From: Sclerotiophoma versabilis
Taxonomy: Eukaryota > Ascomycota > Dothideomycetes > Pleosporales > Didymellaceae
Direction: 5' to 3'
Length of the DNA stretch: 64,000 bases
Assembly (NCBI GenBank): GCA_012274445.1
Contig: JAAROD010000080.1
Span: forward strand, 1,550,001 to 1,614,000
Program-made: the position numbers and the translations under genes
Notes under the pieces: generated by a model
Database searches by the model: none
Told to the model about the DNA's origin: nothing
The model's input: only the letters and a program-made list of their open reading frames with translations
In this document: positions 54,570 to 64,000 of the stretch, piece by piece
How the letters are laid out: the number at the start of each line of letters is the position of its first letter
Numbering within the stretch: position 1 is the first letter of the stretch

Positions 54570-55894
54570 TTAGTTCTCAGCCAACAGGTTGGCGAAGTCC
54601 TGGCCGGACCTCTCCTTGCTGTGCTCAACCTTCTTCTGGCCGAGCTTCTCCTTCGAGAAAGCAGCGGCGTAGGGGTTAAGGCGGAGCTGCACCTGGAAGT
54701 TCTTGAGAGGGTTCTTCTTCTGTACAACACCACGCTTGGAGACGGCACCGCCACGGACGGGGCGGAGGACCTTCTGGACGTCGCTGGAGTTGATGATCTT
54801 GGAGAGATCGGTCTGCTTCATCATGGTGGAAGGAAGGAGGAAGTCCTTCTTGAGAGCAGAAGCCTCGGTGGTGGATCCGTAGATCTTGTCGAGAGCAGAG
54901 AAAGCAGACGACGACCAGATGACGAAGCGGCCGAGGTGACCACCAGGGGCGAGCTGGAGGAGGTTGAGCGAGTAGACGGAGCTAGTCTCAACACCGGGGA
55001 TGTTGCGGAAAGCAAGGACGAGGTCCTTGCCATCCTCCTCGGGGTTGTAGATGACGAGAGGACCACGGCGCTGCTTGTGGCGGCGACCCCTCATCTTACC
55101 CTTACCAGCACGGACCTTGCGAGAGTTCTTGGCCTTCTCGATGTCAGCACCGGCACCGACAGCCTTGAGAAGGGCAACGGCAGCGGAGGTCTTCTTGATG
55201 GCGCCATCAGCGAAGGCGGTCGAGGAGACAACGAGGGGAACCTCGGGGACGGTGGAGATGGCGTGACCGCGGGCAAGGAGAAGAGCAGGGCTGCCGGAGG
55301 CGGCGAGCGCGGAGGCGGTCGCGAAGCGCTTCTGGTTCAGGTTGATCTTCTGGTGCCACTTGCGCCAGACCTTGGTGGGAGCGAACATGCGACCGGAACG
55401 GCACATGTTACCGAAAGCGGCCTGACCAGCGCGGTGAGTACCACCACCGGAGACACGGGGGATACGGGCAACAGCGCGACCGGTACCCCAGGACTCAGCA
55501 GAGGTCTGGTGACCAGCCTTCTCGGAGACGGCGTAGGGCTGGCGACGGTTCTTGTTCATGCCAGTGTGGACCGTGTGGACAATGTCAGGGCGGATGGGCG
55601 CCTGCAAATTTGTTAGCCAGCCATTCTGGCATTGAAAAAAAAAGCCATGCTCTTGCAACCCGCAGCGCATTGCAGATACTGAGACTGGGATGTCGAGGTG
55701 TCTTTGCCAATTGCAAGTTTCGCACCCTCATCCTCTCACTCCCAGTCCCGTGTATTTGCAGCGCATGCGTTGTCGGTGCGCTTTCGAGTGGCCAGCGTCT
55801 CGCAGCGACTGACCTTGAAGACATTGGGGACGGCAATGGTGTCCTTGGAGGACTCGCCCTTGGGGGAGATGACGGTGACGGTCGGCCTGGACAT
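54570..55894 (-). CDS. RPL4: 60S ribosomal protein uL4 (Rpl4)
   Basis: Cytosolic large-subunit ribosomal protein lining the exit tunnel. Exons 55894-55814 and 55601-54570 with a 212-bp intron (GTCAGT..CAG) yield 370 residues. Exon 1 codes MSRPTVTVISPKGESSKDTI and ends AVPNVFK; exon 2 continues APIRPDIVHTVHTGMNKNRR. Family blocks: VSEKAGHQTSAESWGTGRAV, the tunnel loop RIPRVSGGGTHRAGQAAFGN, RGRRHKQRRGPLVIYN and a basic C-terminal extension. Length matches the yeast protein (362). The frame upstream of exon 2 stays open into the intron, so a single-frame prediction would give a wrong N-terminus. The intron is long, but I saw no convincing snoRNA in it. Confidence 0.97.
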
Positions 55895-56564
55895 GTTGGC
55901 TGTCGGGGTTGCCTGTGGTTAGTTGGGGACGTATCGCGTTGGGGGGACGTACGAAAACTTCAAAGTTCGAGTGGGCGCCAAGGGATCGCTTAGCAAGTTG
56001 GCCCAAGCTCGTGGGATCGCACTGGCGCTAGTTCTAGACAAACACGTGACAAGATGGTATTCGGTTTCGATCCTGGACGGACGGACGTCAGCAACGCCAG
56101 ATGCTTCAAACGGTCAATCGTGTTTGGTGGGAATAGCCAGGCCTAACTCTCCGTTTGTACGTGAGCTGGCTCTGTAGGTAGGCATCCGGCCCTGTTTCTC
56201 GAGGCATCATCGCCATAGCAGTTTACACATCTGCACCTGCTCCGAACCGATAGCAACCAGCAAATTTGCCATCAATTCACGATTTAATAGCTCTCCCACT
56301 GGCTTCCATGATCTTTTGCGCTCCATAAGAACTGTAGCTTGTCTTAGTCATCAGACAGAGCCTGCGATATCCCGCTGAGGACATTGTCACGCCTCGCCGA
56401 GTCATGAATCCACCGGGGCTAGCATGGGCACGTCAACCCACGCACTTGCAATTGACCCCATATCAGATCTTTACAATTCTCTATCCCGAACAGTCACCTT
56501 GCAGTCAGATTCTGCCTGTCTCTCGTTCACTTGTCCGTACCTGCAGTACTATGGCTCTTACAAA
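55895..56564. promoter_or_regulatory. bidirectional upstream region, uL4 / Zn2Cys6 gene
   Basis: A 670-bp stretch between divergent start codons. Nothing coding is supported; a frame at 56424 runs into the Zn2Cys6 start but the conserved protein begins at 56565. Confidence 0.4.
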
Positions 56565-58285
56565 ATGCCGAAAGCGTCGACAAACTGCTGGACTTGCAAG
56601 CGTATGTCGACTGATGTGATGACACACATTTACTGACTCCGTTGCAGAGCGCAAAGTTGGCTGTGACCGGACACTACCGACGTGTCTCAATTGCAAGAAA
56701 GGGCAACGAATCTGTCAAGGCTATGGTCTTCGGCTCGCCTGGCCAGATAAACAAGACGGACGCCGCAAGCAGAAGCCTTATCAGGTAAAAGACCAAGACA
56801 TTGCTACGAAGTACCTACCTCGAAAAGACGGACACTTCGCATTTCTGAACACTGTTGTGGGTGATCTTGATGGCTCCAAGCTGTCCGTTCAAGATATCGT
56901 CCAGAAAGAGTTGCTCAGTGTCTTGTCAAACATTCCAACGCCACTGAATGTGTGCTCCATTAGTGAGCAAGATGGAATGCTACTCAGTCATTGTGTGGCT
57001 CCCAAATCTGACATTGGTCAAGCTCTAGGTACTGACTTCGCCCAGATGATCTGGCGATAGCGCGAATGACAACAACCATCGATGACGAATCGAACGGCTT
57101 CCGTTTAGCATTAATACCAATGGCTCTCTCTTCATCAGATTTGTCTGCACGGAGCATATTCTACTCGACCCTAGCTGTTGCTTGCTATCATCTCGGTCGC
57201 CCGCAGCAGGCGCTGAAATTTAAGTTTCGAGCGATCAAGGATCTGAGTGACCGTTTCACCAATCTGTCAATTGAGACTGTGGACTCTATGACTAAGACTA
57301 GACTCTTCGCAGCTTCTATGATGCTGTGCGTTTATGGAGTATGCTTTGTGAGCTCCACGTGGAGATTGCTGAAGTTAATCCAGTTGTAGGTCTTCGACGA
57401 ATTCGACACTGCGTGGCACATGCATCTTGAAGGCGCAAAATCTGTCTACGATACGATACCCGAGGCCCTGAAATCTACTGCTGATTTTGAGTTCCTCAAC
57501 CCATGGTTCCAGTACCACTATGTCTTCAGCCAGTACACCTACCCACCCCAAATAGCGAACCCTGAGATTATGCTGCCGTATGACATACCTGAGAACCGCA
57601 AGGCATGTTTTCTCTTAACTGACGACCCGTCTACTGGTAGCCTATGTTCACAACTGACGTTCTGTAGATTATTGGCGTCTTAGGATGCTCAATCGAGGTG
57701 CTAAGTTTGATAGGTTGTACGAATCAGCTACGTGCTGCAAAGTCTTCCATCGCGCCTACCAGCGCTGCTGAGAGCCCCTCTTCGATAACTGTCCACAATG
57801 ATCATCAAAAATTGTACCAAATCGAGACCCGTCTGTTGAGCCTGCAACAAGAACTTATTATCCAGCCTGGCTCGACATCCGGTGTCATCGACAGCACGCG
57901 CATCACCCTCACTGCAGAGTTGTACAGAATTGCTGCAGTGCTTTACTTCTACCAAACAGCCCCTCCGTCCTTCACCCCTACGGCCAATCCCCAGGGCCTT
58001 CTCCGCAATGGGCTAAACATACTATGGAAGATGAAGATCTGCAGCAGCCCTTGGCCACTTTTCATTCTTGGTTGCAGCGTCACGGAAGACGAGGACCGTA
58101 TTCAAGTTCTCGACTTGATGGAGACAAGCGGGTCAAGCAGGCGCATTGGAAATTACAGCATCATCATTGGACTGGTGAAGGCTGTGTGGAAGAGGCAGGA
58201 CCTGATCACTGACGAAAAAAGCAAAAGAAATGTCGATTGGAGAGACTTGGTTGAAGAGGGCGGTTACATGCCTTCGTTTATTTAG
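56565..58285 (+). CDS. Zn2Cys6 transcription factor (acriflavine-sensitivity/ARCA-type small family)
   Basis: Five exons: 56565-56601, 56648-56992, 57046-57338, 57390-57602 and 57668-58285, giving 501 residues. The zinc cluster is at the extreme N-terminus (Cys 8, 11, 18, 25, 28, 35; CWTCKQRKVGCDRTLPTC, CKKGQRICQGYGLRLAWPDK), the layout of a common fungal group of regulators often placed in metabolite clusters. The second intron (53 bp) gives LLSHYDLAIARMTTTIDDES, and the third joins VYG to VFDEFDTAWHMHLEGAKS. The fourth needs a GC-AG intron (GCATGT..TAG, 65 bp, with CTGAC near the acceptor) to reach IIGVLGCSIEVLSLI. The C-terminal two thirds are a fungal TF_2-like helical domain. The target is probably the MFS/NRPS-like pair to the right, inferred from position only. 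Confidence 0.85.
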
Positions 58286-58440
58286 CGGCGAGCTCTCATG
58301 TCGCAGAAAAGCCTGGATGCAGCGTAAGGAGACAACCAAGCTTGGAGGCTTTCATATTGAGCTCGGTTATATTGTGAAGGCGAGTGAAACTACTTGTAGC
58401 CTTTAGGCTACGATTCTACGTTCTCGAACGCCCTCACCAC
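58286..58440. other. short intergenic, convergent ends
   Basis: Lies between the Zn2Cys6 stop and the end of the extended frame of the neighbour on the opposite strand. Confidence 0.4.
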
Positions 58441-58683
58441 CTACTGAAACATACTCGTCACCCTCCTGCGCCCCTCTCCCAACTCCCCATACGTCTGATC
58501 CCTCCCCAGACACTTAATCCGATTCTCTCTATAGTACCTTCCGTTTGGTCCATGCTCCAAAGTCCAGACATTCTCGATCTCCCTCATGACATCCGGCCAC
58601 CTCCTTTTAGTCTGCAACGCAGTCGCCTTCGCCTCTGCCGCATACGGAGGCGAGCTTGGGTCAGCCGACCACCGGTGATCCAA
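58441..58683 (-). other. in-frame continuation of the unknown protein
   Basis: Eighty codons after the TGA with charged, non-repetitive sequence (VMREIENVWTLEHGPNGRYY, GRDQTYGELGEGRRR) ending in a regular stop. Most likely the terminal part of the gene starting at 59331, reached by a very short intron or by readthrough. Confidence 0.5.
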
Positions 58684-59331
58684 TCAATACAAGTATGCAT
58701 TCGGCGCGGTCTGTAGCTCGCCCATAATCCAGTCATCCAATGTCTTTGCCTTCTGACCGGGAAGGATCCGGATTCTAAACGTTTCGTCGAGCCGCAGCTT
58801 TGTGGTGTCGAGATTGATAGTGTCAAAATATGGTGCCGTGAGACCAAGGGCGCTGATAAGTCGTGCGTCTTGGATGAGCAGGTGGTTGACTTGGCCGTCT
58901 TGGACGTCTGCAGTGACTTGGGTGACTGGTCCCGAAGGTGTTTTATGAACCAGCATATTCACGATGTGGGTACCGGGATAATACTGCGCTTGGACATGTT
59001 GAATTCGCTGGATTGGGAAGGTGGAAGGGTTTGTGATGGGGATGGCCAATGTAGTGTTGAGGCCGAAGGATGCGTATGGATCCTCGTCCTCGTCCTCGTC
59101 TGCGTCTGCGTTTGCCTTGTCGTCTTCGTCTTCGTAGTTCTCATTGACGTCTATGTGACGAGCGGCCGGCTCATGGTATTCGAGATGATTGTACCCTGCC
59201 TTTGCCATTTTGCCATCTTGCAAGGAATCTGTGTCGCGTGCGTCGGTCATGAAGACTTCCGGTAAGTTGTCCGACCCATGGTGGCAAACAGGGCTACTGC
59301 TTCCCTTGGCGTTTGCTATTTGCTTGCCCAT
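58684..59331 (-). CDS. protein of unknown function (Asp/Glu-rich middle), frame continues past stop
   Basis: Not recognised. The frame from ATG 59331 is 215 residues long: polar N-terminus, a low-complexity acidic run (NADADEDEDEDPYASFG), then an ordered-looking part with TLAIPITNPSTFPIQRIQHV, AQYYPGTHIVNMLVHKTPSG, LGLTAPYFDTINL and TLDDWIMGELQTAPNAYLY. It ends at a TGA (58686-58684), but the same frame is open for another 80 codons down to 58441 with protein-like sequence (RRWPDVMREIENVWTLEHGP, NGRYYRENRIKC). A 36-nt in-frame intron (58655-58690, GTATTG..AAG) would remove the stop and join NAYF to SPPYAAEAKA. So the true product may be about 284-295 residues. Confidence 0.6.
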   Translation of the reverse strand: MGKQIANAKGSSSPVCHHGSDNLPEVFMTDARDTDSLQDGKMAKAGYNHLEYHEPAARHIDVNENYEDEDDKANADADEDEDEDPYASFGLNTTLAIPITNPSTFPIQRIQHVQAQYYPGTHIVNMLVHKTPSGPVTQVTADVQDGQVNHLLIQDARLISALGLTAPYFDTINLDTTKLRLDETFRIRILPGQKAKTLDDWIMGELQTAPNAYLY

Positions 59332-59669
59332 GATGTTCTGTTGATAGTGGCGAACTGTTGTTCAATCCGAAATAGACTCGCAATGACCTCGTATGAACAC
59401 AGGTCGTTTGTTGCGGTTTCGCAGTGTCAGGCGCAAGCGAGGTGGCGCTTTCACCTTTGCCATCATCATTTTCTAATGTGTATCACCATGCAATCATATC
59501 TGAAACAGAATTTGCAAGCCAATATATCAATCATCGTATTCATTGAGATCGTGAGATTAACATCCACTGAGACGCGATGTTTGTCGTCGGATCCCTCCGA
59601 TTTGCTTTACAGACTGTGGCCCACAACAACTCCCAACCTGTCCCCCCCTCATCCAACCGACAACGTTCC
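59332..59669. other. intergenic
   Basis: Promoter side of the unknown protein gene and 3' flank of the MFS gene; no coding signal. Confidence 0.45.
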
Positions 59670-61361
59670 TCAATAAACGTAGAAGTTGATCGCCTCGTTG
59701 TTTTGCGCGCGGATTTTCCTGTTGTCCCTCGTCAAGATGAACCTCAACGCCCAGGCGCATGCAATAACGCCGGCAGAGAAACCAACACTGGCCCACATAG
59801 CCATTGAAAAACGGGGCTTGGAACTATCTGGCCATAGATAAGGTGTGTAAACGAAGGAAAGGTTACCCAGGGTATTCGCGATAGCAATGGCGACAGCCTT
59901 CTTCTCGTCGGTCTGACCAAGGACTGAGGCAGTCCAGGACAGGTTGATGTTGTTCACACCGTAAGTGGCTCCCACAAACAATATCATAGCGAAGTATCGA
60001 GCGCCGATGTTGAGTGTCATTGTTCCGATGATGAAGCCGATGATAGCGACAGCCTTCGAGAGGGTGATGTGCCAGGTGCGCTCGTTGAAGCGTCCAGACG
60101 ACCACGAGACGGCAACGGAAATGAAGGCAGACAGTAGGTATGGTGGGCATGTGAGTACGAGAGTGATGGTACGGCTGAAGCCAAGGGTCTGAGGAAAGGT
60201 TAGCTTGAGCAAAATTGATGCGAGCTTCAACATACCTCGACAACAGTAGGCAGAAAGTTTTTGAACCCGTTCGCACTCAAATGTAGGTTCTGCATAAGTG
60301 CAAACACCCACATGCGGTAGTCGACACAAGCTTCGCGAAGACCTTTCCAGACGCTCACTTTCTCCTTCTTTCCGGTAGTGTCGAAGGCAATTCTGCTGTG
60401 TGCCAGTTCGCGCTCCTCTTGTGTAAGCCATCGTGTTTGGAGAGGTGCGTTGGGTAGCATGAAGAAGGCTACAACAGCGACGCCAACTTGGAATCATCTT
60501 AGTGGGTGATCATGGGCGACTTCGTGGTGAACTTACCAGTGACCACACCCTGGATAATGAAGAGCCACCTCCAGCCCTCGAGGCCGTGTTTGCCTTCCAT
60601 GCCTGCGAATACAGCTGCAGCAATCAAGCCAGAGAAAGAACTGGCCAGTAGGTTGCCAGTGTAGAAGATCCTTTGAGCAAATCAATAATGGAGTTTGTAA
60701 ATTCTTCTGGATCTCACTTACGACATCCTGGTGGCGCTCTCCTTTCGTGTGTAAAACATGGAAATCAGGTAGACTCCTCCAGGGTAGAATGGCGCCTCGG
60801 TGATTCCAAGGACGAACCGACAAGCTAGCATGCCCTTGTAGTCCTTAACGACTGCCATAAGCGTAGACACGATAGCCCAGGCCATCATCCAGCCAGACAT
60901 GTACCAGGAAGGTCGCACACGGTTCAAAAGCATGTTCGATGGCACTTGACCAACTAAGTATCTGCAAGATGTCAGACGAGGGTGTAGTAGGGATGAAGGC
61001 CACCGACTTACCCGACGAAGAAGATGGAGACACAAGTGTTGTATTGAACGCCTGTGAGATTAAGATCCTTGTCCATTTTGTCAATCTTTCCGTTGACAAT
61101 CGCATTGCGGTCGAGAAAGTTGAGAAAGTACATCAACCAAAGAATGGGCTGCGCTTGTTAGCCCTTGGACGTCTCGCGCATCGGGATCCTCACCATCATG
61201 TAAAGGTCCAGTTTCTTTACAAGAGCAACTTCAGCTGGACTTTTCACCAGAGCTGCTCCGAACCTGTCGAGCTCCTCATGCTGTGGTTTGAGAGGCTGGT
61301 CGTTCACACTGATAGTATCGACGTGCTCGATCGAGTTCTTCGTCTTATTCTGATCAGTCAT
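59670..61361 (-). CDS. MFS anion:cation symporter (Dal5/Tna1/Fen2-like permease)
   Basis: Plasma-membrane transporter of the ACS family (allantoate, nicotinate, pantothenate and related organic anions). Six exons: 61361-61194, 61148-61012, 60961-60722, 60670-60537, 60486-60236 and 60188-59670, introns 45-51 bp, total 482 residues. Motifs: PILWLMYFLNFLDRNAIVNG (first helix with the family's LDRxN), VSIFFVGYLVGQVPSNMLLN and RPSWYMSGWMMAWAIVSTLM, RFVLGITEAPFYPGGVYLIS (typical ACS motif) and FYTRKESATRMSIFYTGNLL. About twelve helices can be counted. The substrate is not deducible. It is divergent from the NRPS-like gene with 528 bp between start codons, suggesting shared control and export or uptake of a related acid. 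Confidence 0.93.
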
Positions 61362-61889
61362 GATGGCTCGAGGGATGAAGAAGATCAGTGCTCAAGGCGC
61401 TTAGTTCCACAGAGGCCTCGCCATTTCATGTCTCTTTATACCAGCCTTGCCAAGCTTGATATCATGGTGGCTTCTGGAGTTTCGCAAACGGAGGTTTCAC
61501 AAGCGGGGTATTGCGACCCCGTGGGGTAAGCGCCATCTGCGGGTGTGCTAGCAGGATGCAGGATGGTCATGGTGATCGATCCATCGCGTCGCGGGGAAGG
61601 AAAGAAAGACGAACATCGCATGCGACCTTGCGCTGCAGGCGGGGGCACACTCAGTGCCCAGAAAAGCTGATTGTTGAACTTGACTACAACAAGAGCTAGT
61701 TTGGCGGATGTGTTTTCCAGAATGGTTGGGATTGGTGCGAAATCTGCAAGCCCCCGGATAACATCATGCGGCTATGGAAAACGAGTCCGAGGCTGTTCGG
61801 CTGTTTTAGCGCCTCTCTAAGGATACCTTCTCCGTTGCTACCCCACGTTCTGTGTAAGTCACCCCGCATAAAGCAAGCCACAGCTCACA
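61362..61889. promoter_or_regulatory. bidirectional promoter, MFS permease / NRPS-like enzyme
   Basis: The 528 bp between two divergent start codons. CGG triplets, the half-sites bound by Zn2Cys6 factors, are present (for example around 61535 and 61754), but no clear paired site is evident by eye. Confidence 0.45.
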
Positions 61890-64000
61890 ATGCTAGGCAC
61901 TACATCTTCTAAATCTTCTGAGCAGCCTTTGGAGGTTCTTGAGAGCACTATGTCAACCACATACACCACCGAGGAAAGGCCGACGAAGACATTCATTCCA
62001 GCACATGATGCATCGGTTCTCGACACAAAAACGATCTACACAATAGACGAACTCATTCGTCGTCGTGCATCAGAATTACGAGATTCACCGCTCATTGGTT
62101 ACCCAAAGGAGGGAGTGACCGATTACGAGGATCATTCAGCTATTGCGGTGAACAAATATGCCGATGCAGCCGCAGATGCTCTTCAACGGAGGGGGCTCAA
62201 AAAAGTGGTAAGTACAAGAAATGCCCAGACGGAGCTTGCCCTGACATTCAACCATAGGACGCCTCTCTCGACAAGGCCCCTGTCGTTGGCATTCTCGCCC
62301 ACTCTGGACTACCCTTTATCATCACATTACTGGGTTTGAGCAGACTTGGCTATACTAGCCTGTTATTATCAACACGTCTCGCAGCTCCGGCCTTGGCTCG
62401 CTTGCTTGAATTGACCGAGTGCAACACTCTTCTGACTACCTCCCATTTCCATTCAGTATTGGAAGAAGTCAAAAGTGAGCGTGGCACTACAGTGCTAGAG
62501 CTGTTGAAACACGAGGAGTATTATGGCGTGGACGCGCCTAGCTTCCACCGTGCCTACGATCCAGAAAAGGAGACTGCCAAGAATATTGTCATCATCCACT
62601 CTTCGGGTTCTACTGGTCTACCTAAGCCAATCTACCTCCCCAACCGCAGCTGCATTGCCGCATTCTCCACCAACTTGGACAGAAAGGCCTTGATGACACA
62701 ACCTCTGTTCCACAGCTTTGGTTTTTACGAGACCTTTCGATCAATATACTCGGGGAAGCCGATGTACTATTTCAACTATGCATTCCCCCTGACGAAGCAG
62801 AACATTACAGCAACACTCGCCGCTGTTAAGCCAGACCTGCTCTTCTGCGTACCGTATGTTCTCAAACTTCTAGGTGAATCAGAAGAAGGCATCAAGGCAC
62901 TTGCAAAGATAGACCTTGTCATGTACGGTGGCAGCGCATGTCCTGATGACCTTGGAGACATGCTGGTCAAGAACGGTGTCAACCTTGTAGCCAACTATGG
63001 CGCTACCGAGACAGGAAGATTGTCGACTTCTGTGCGTCCCGCTGGAGACAATGACTGGAACTACCTTCGAATCCTGCCCGGGGTGAAGAAGTACGTACTG
63101 ATGGATGAGATCGCCCCAGGCATCTTCGAGTGTGTTGCACTTGATGGTCTGAAATCCAAGAATACCATCAACTCGGATGACCCACCTCGTTCCTTCCGCA
63201 CAAGGGATCTCTTCATGCGCCACCCAAAGAACCCAGACCTCTGGAGGTTTGTATCAAGACTTGACGACAGACTGACTCTGGTCAACGGCGAGAAGGTTCT
63301 GCCGATCCCTATTGAAGGCAGGATACGTCAAGAGAGCCTGGTGAAGGAGGCAGTCGTGTTTGGCGATGGCAAGAGCCTTCCTGGCATCTTGGTCGTCAAA
63401 GCCGATGCTGCTTCGCATCTATCAGATGCCGATTTCCTTGAGCAGATATGGCCCGCCGTTGAGAGCGCAAATTCTCGCGCTGAAAGCTTCTCACGGATAC
63501 CGAAGGAACTGATTGTTGTTCTGCCCGCAGATATCGTATACGCGAAGACCGACAAAGGCACTTTCATCCGTGCGCAAGTCTATGCACAGTTCAAGGACCA
63601 AATCGAGACTGCATACGCCAACTTTGAGAGTGGCGACAATGAGGTTGGCACAGTTGCGCTGCCTTTACCGGAGCTCGAGATATATCTACTACAAAGATTT
63701 CGAGAGAACCTTAGCGTTGAGCTTTCGGCTACCGACGACTTCTTCGCTCTGGGTATTGACAGTCTTCAGTGCATGAAGATGTGGAGCTTAATGAAAAGGG
63801 AGCTCGACCTGGGTGGGCGACAGTCTCAGCTTGGTCAGAACGTTCTGTATGAGACTGGCAACGTCCAAGCTCTCGCTCGCCACATTGATGGGCTGCGCAA
63901 CGGTAATGCGGAGCAAGCGAAAGATGCGTATCAAGTCATGCACGACCTCGTCGCAAAGCACTCCTCCTTCAAAACCTACAATGAGGAATACCGGACTACA
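61890..64000 (+). CDS. NRPS-like enzyme, adenylation-thiolation (partial, runs off the window)
   Basis: Exons 61890-62207 and 62258-64000+ (50-bp intron, GTAAGT..TAG); 687 residues are visible and the frame is open at the edge. A second possible start is the ATG at 61950. The adenylation domain fills about residues 30-560: IHSSGSTGLPKPIYLPNRS (P-loop A3), QPLFHSFGFYETF, VMYGGSACPDDL, LVANYGATETGRLS (A5), SFRTRDLFMRHP (A7-like), RLDDRLTLVNGEKVLPIPIE (A8-like) and a lysine region VYAKTDKGTF (A10). The carrier domain has DDFFALGIDSLQCMKM with the phosphopantetheine serine near residue 604. No condensation domain precedes it. Enzymes of this A-T type continue with a thioester reductase (R) or thioesterase; which one lies beyond the edge. 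Likely activates an aryl or other carboxylic acid. Confidence 0.9.

Noticed and set aside
54621..55616. 331-codon plus-strand open frame
   Set aside because: Exact antisense of the uL4 gene; codon bias of the ribosomal gene keeps the opposite frame open.
55602..55813. snoRNA in the uL4 intron
   Set aside because: No C/D or H/ACA box combination was seen.

Overview
The window is nuclear DNA of a filamentous ascomycete. Genes carry short introns (about 45-65 bp) with GT..AG ends and CTGAC-type branch motifs, and the proteins are typical of Pezizomycotina: Zn2Cys6 regulators, a fungal rhodopsin/PTH11-type membrane protein, a hydroxyornithine acyltransferase, NRPS-like and FIT/Scs3 proteins. The overall gene repertoire suggests Dothideomycetes/Pleosporales, but that placement is inference. 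I rebuilt exon-intron structures by joining frames across consensus splice sites; every spliced model given here is divisible by three and restores family motifs.

Layout. 0.8-10.4 kb is housekeeping: adenylosuccinate lyase (-), a siderophore-type N-acyltransferase (-) divergent from mitochondrial Mn-SOD (+), a large disordered protein (-) divergent from the mitoribosomal twin-CX9C protein Mrp10 (+). 10.4-20.7 kb is a looser segment of surface and secreted genes: a single-pass Cys-rich membrane protein, a PTH11-like rhodopsin-domain protein, a 72-residue six-cysteine secreted protein, a GPI-anchored protein and a fungal protein of unknown function. 21.4-32.9 kb returns to core genes: a CHD3/Mit1-like chromatin remodeller (-) divergent from the mitochondrial rRNA 2'-O-methyltransferase Mrm1 (+), an acyl-CoA synthetase (-) and ribosomal uL13 (-). 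32.9-37.5 kb is gene-poor and leads into a six-exon Zn2Cys6 regulator (+). Then come FIT/Scs3 (+), a BTB-like gene broken by a stop (-), a dual-specificity phosphatase (-), TAF11 (-) divergent from an ankyrin protein (+), and ribosomal uL4 (-) divergent from a second Zn2Cys6 regulator (+). The right end has an unknown protein (-), an MFS anion symporter (-) and, divergent from it, an NRPS-like adenylation-thiolation enzyme cut by the window edge. The last four genes look like the start of a small metabolite cluster.

The points most worth a second look are: a 4-nt microexon that supplies part of the sixth zinc-binding cysteine of the 37.5 kb regulator; three genes (Mit1-like, BTB-like, unknown protein at 59.3 kb) in which a single in-frame stop (TAG, TAA, TGA respectively) is followed by a clearly protein-like continuation in the same frame; a small cysteine-rich secreted protein; and the NRPS-like/MFS/regulator group. 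No tRNA, rRNA, CRISPR array or intact transposon was recognised.
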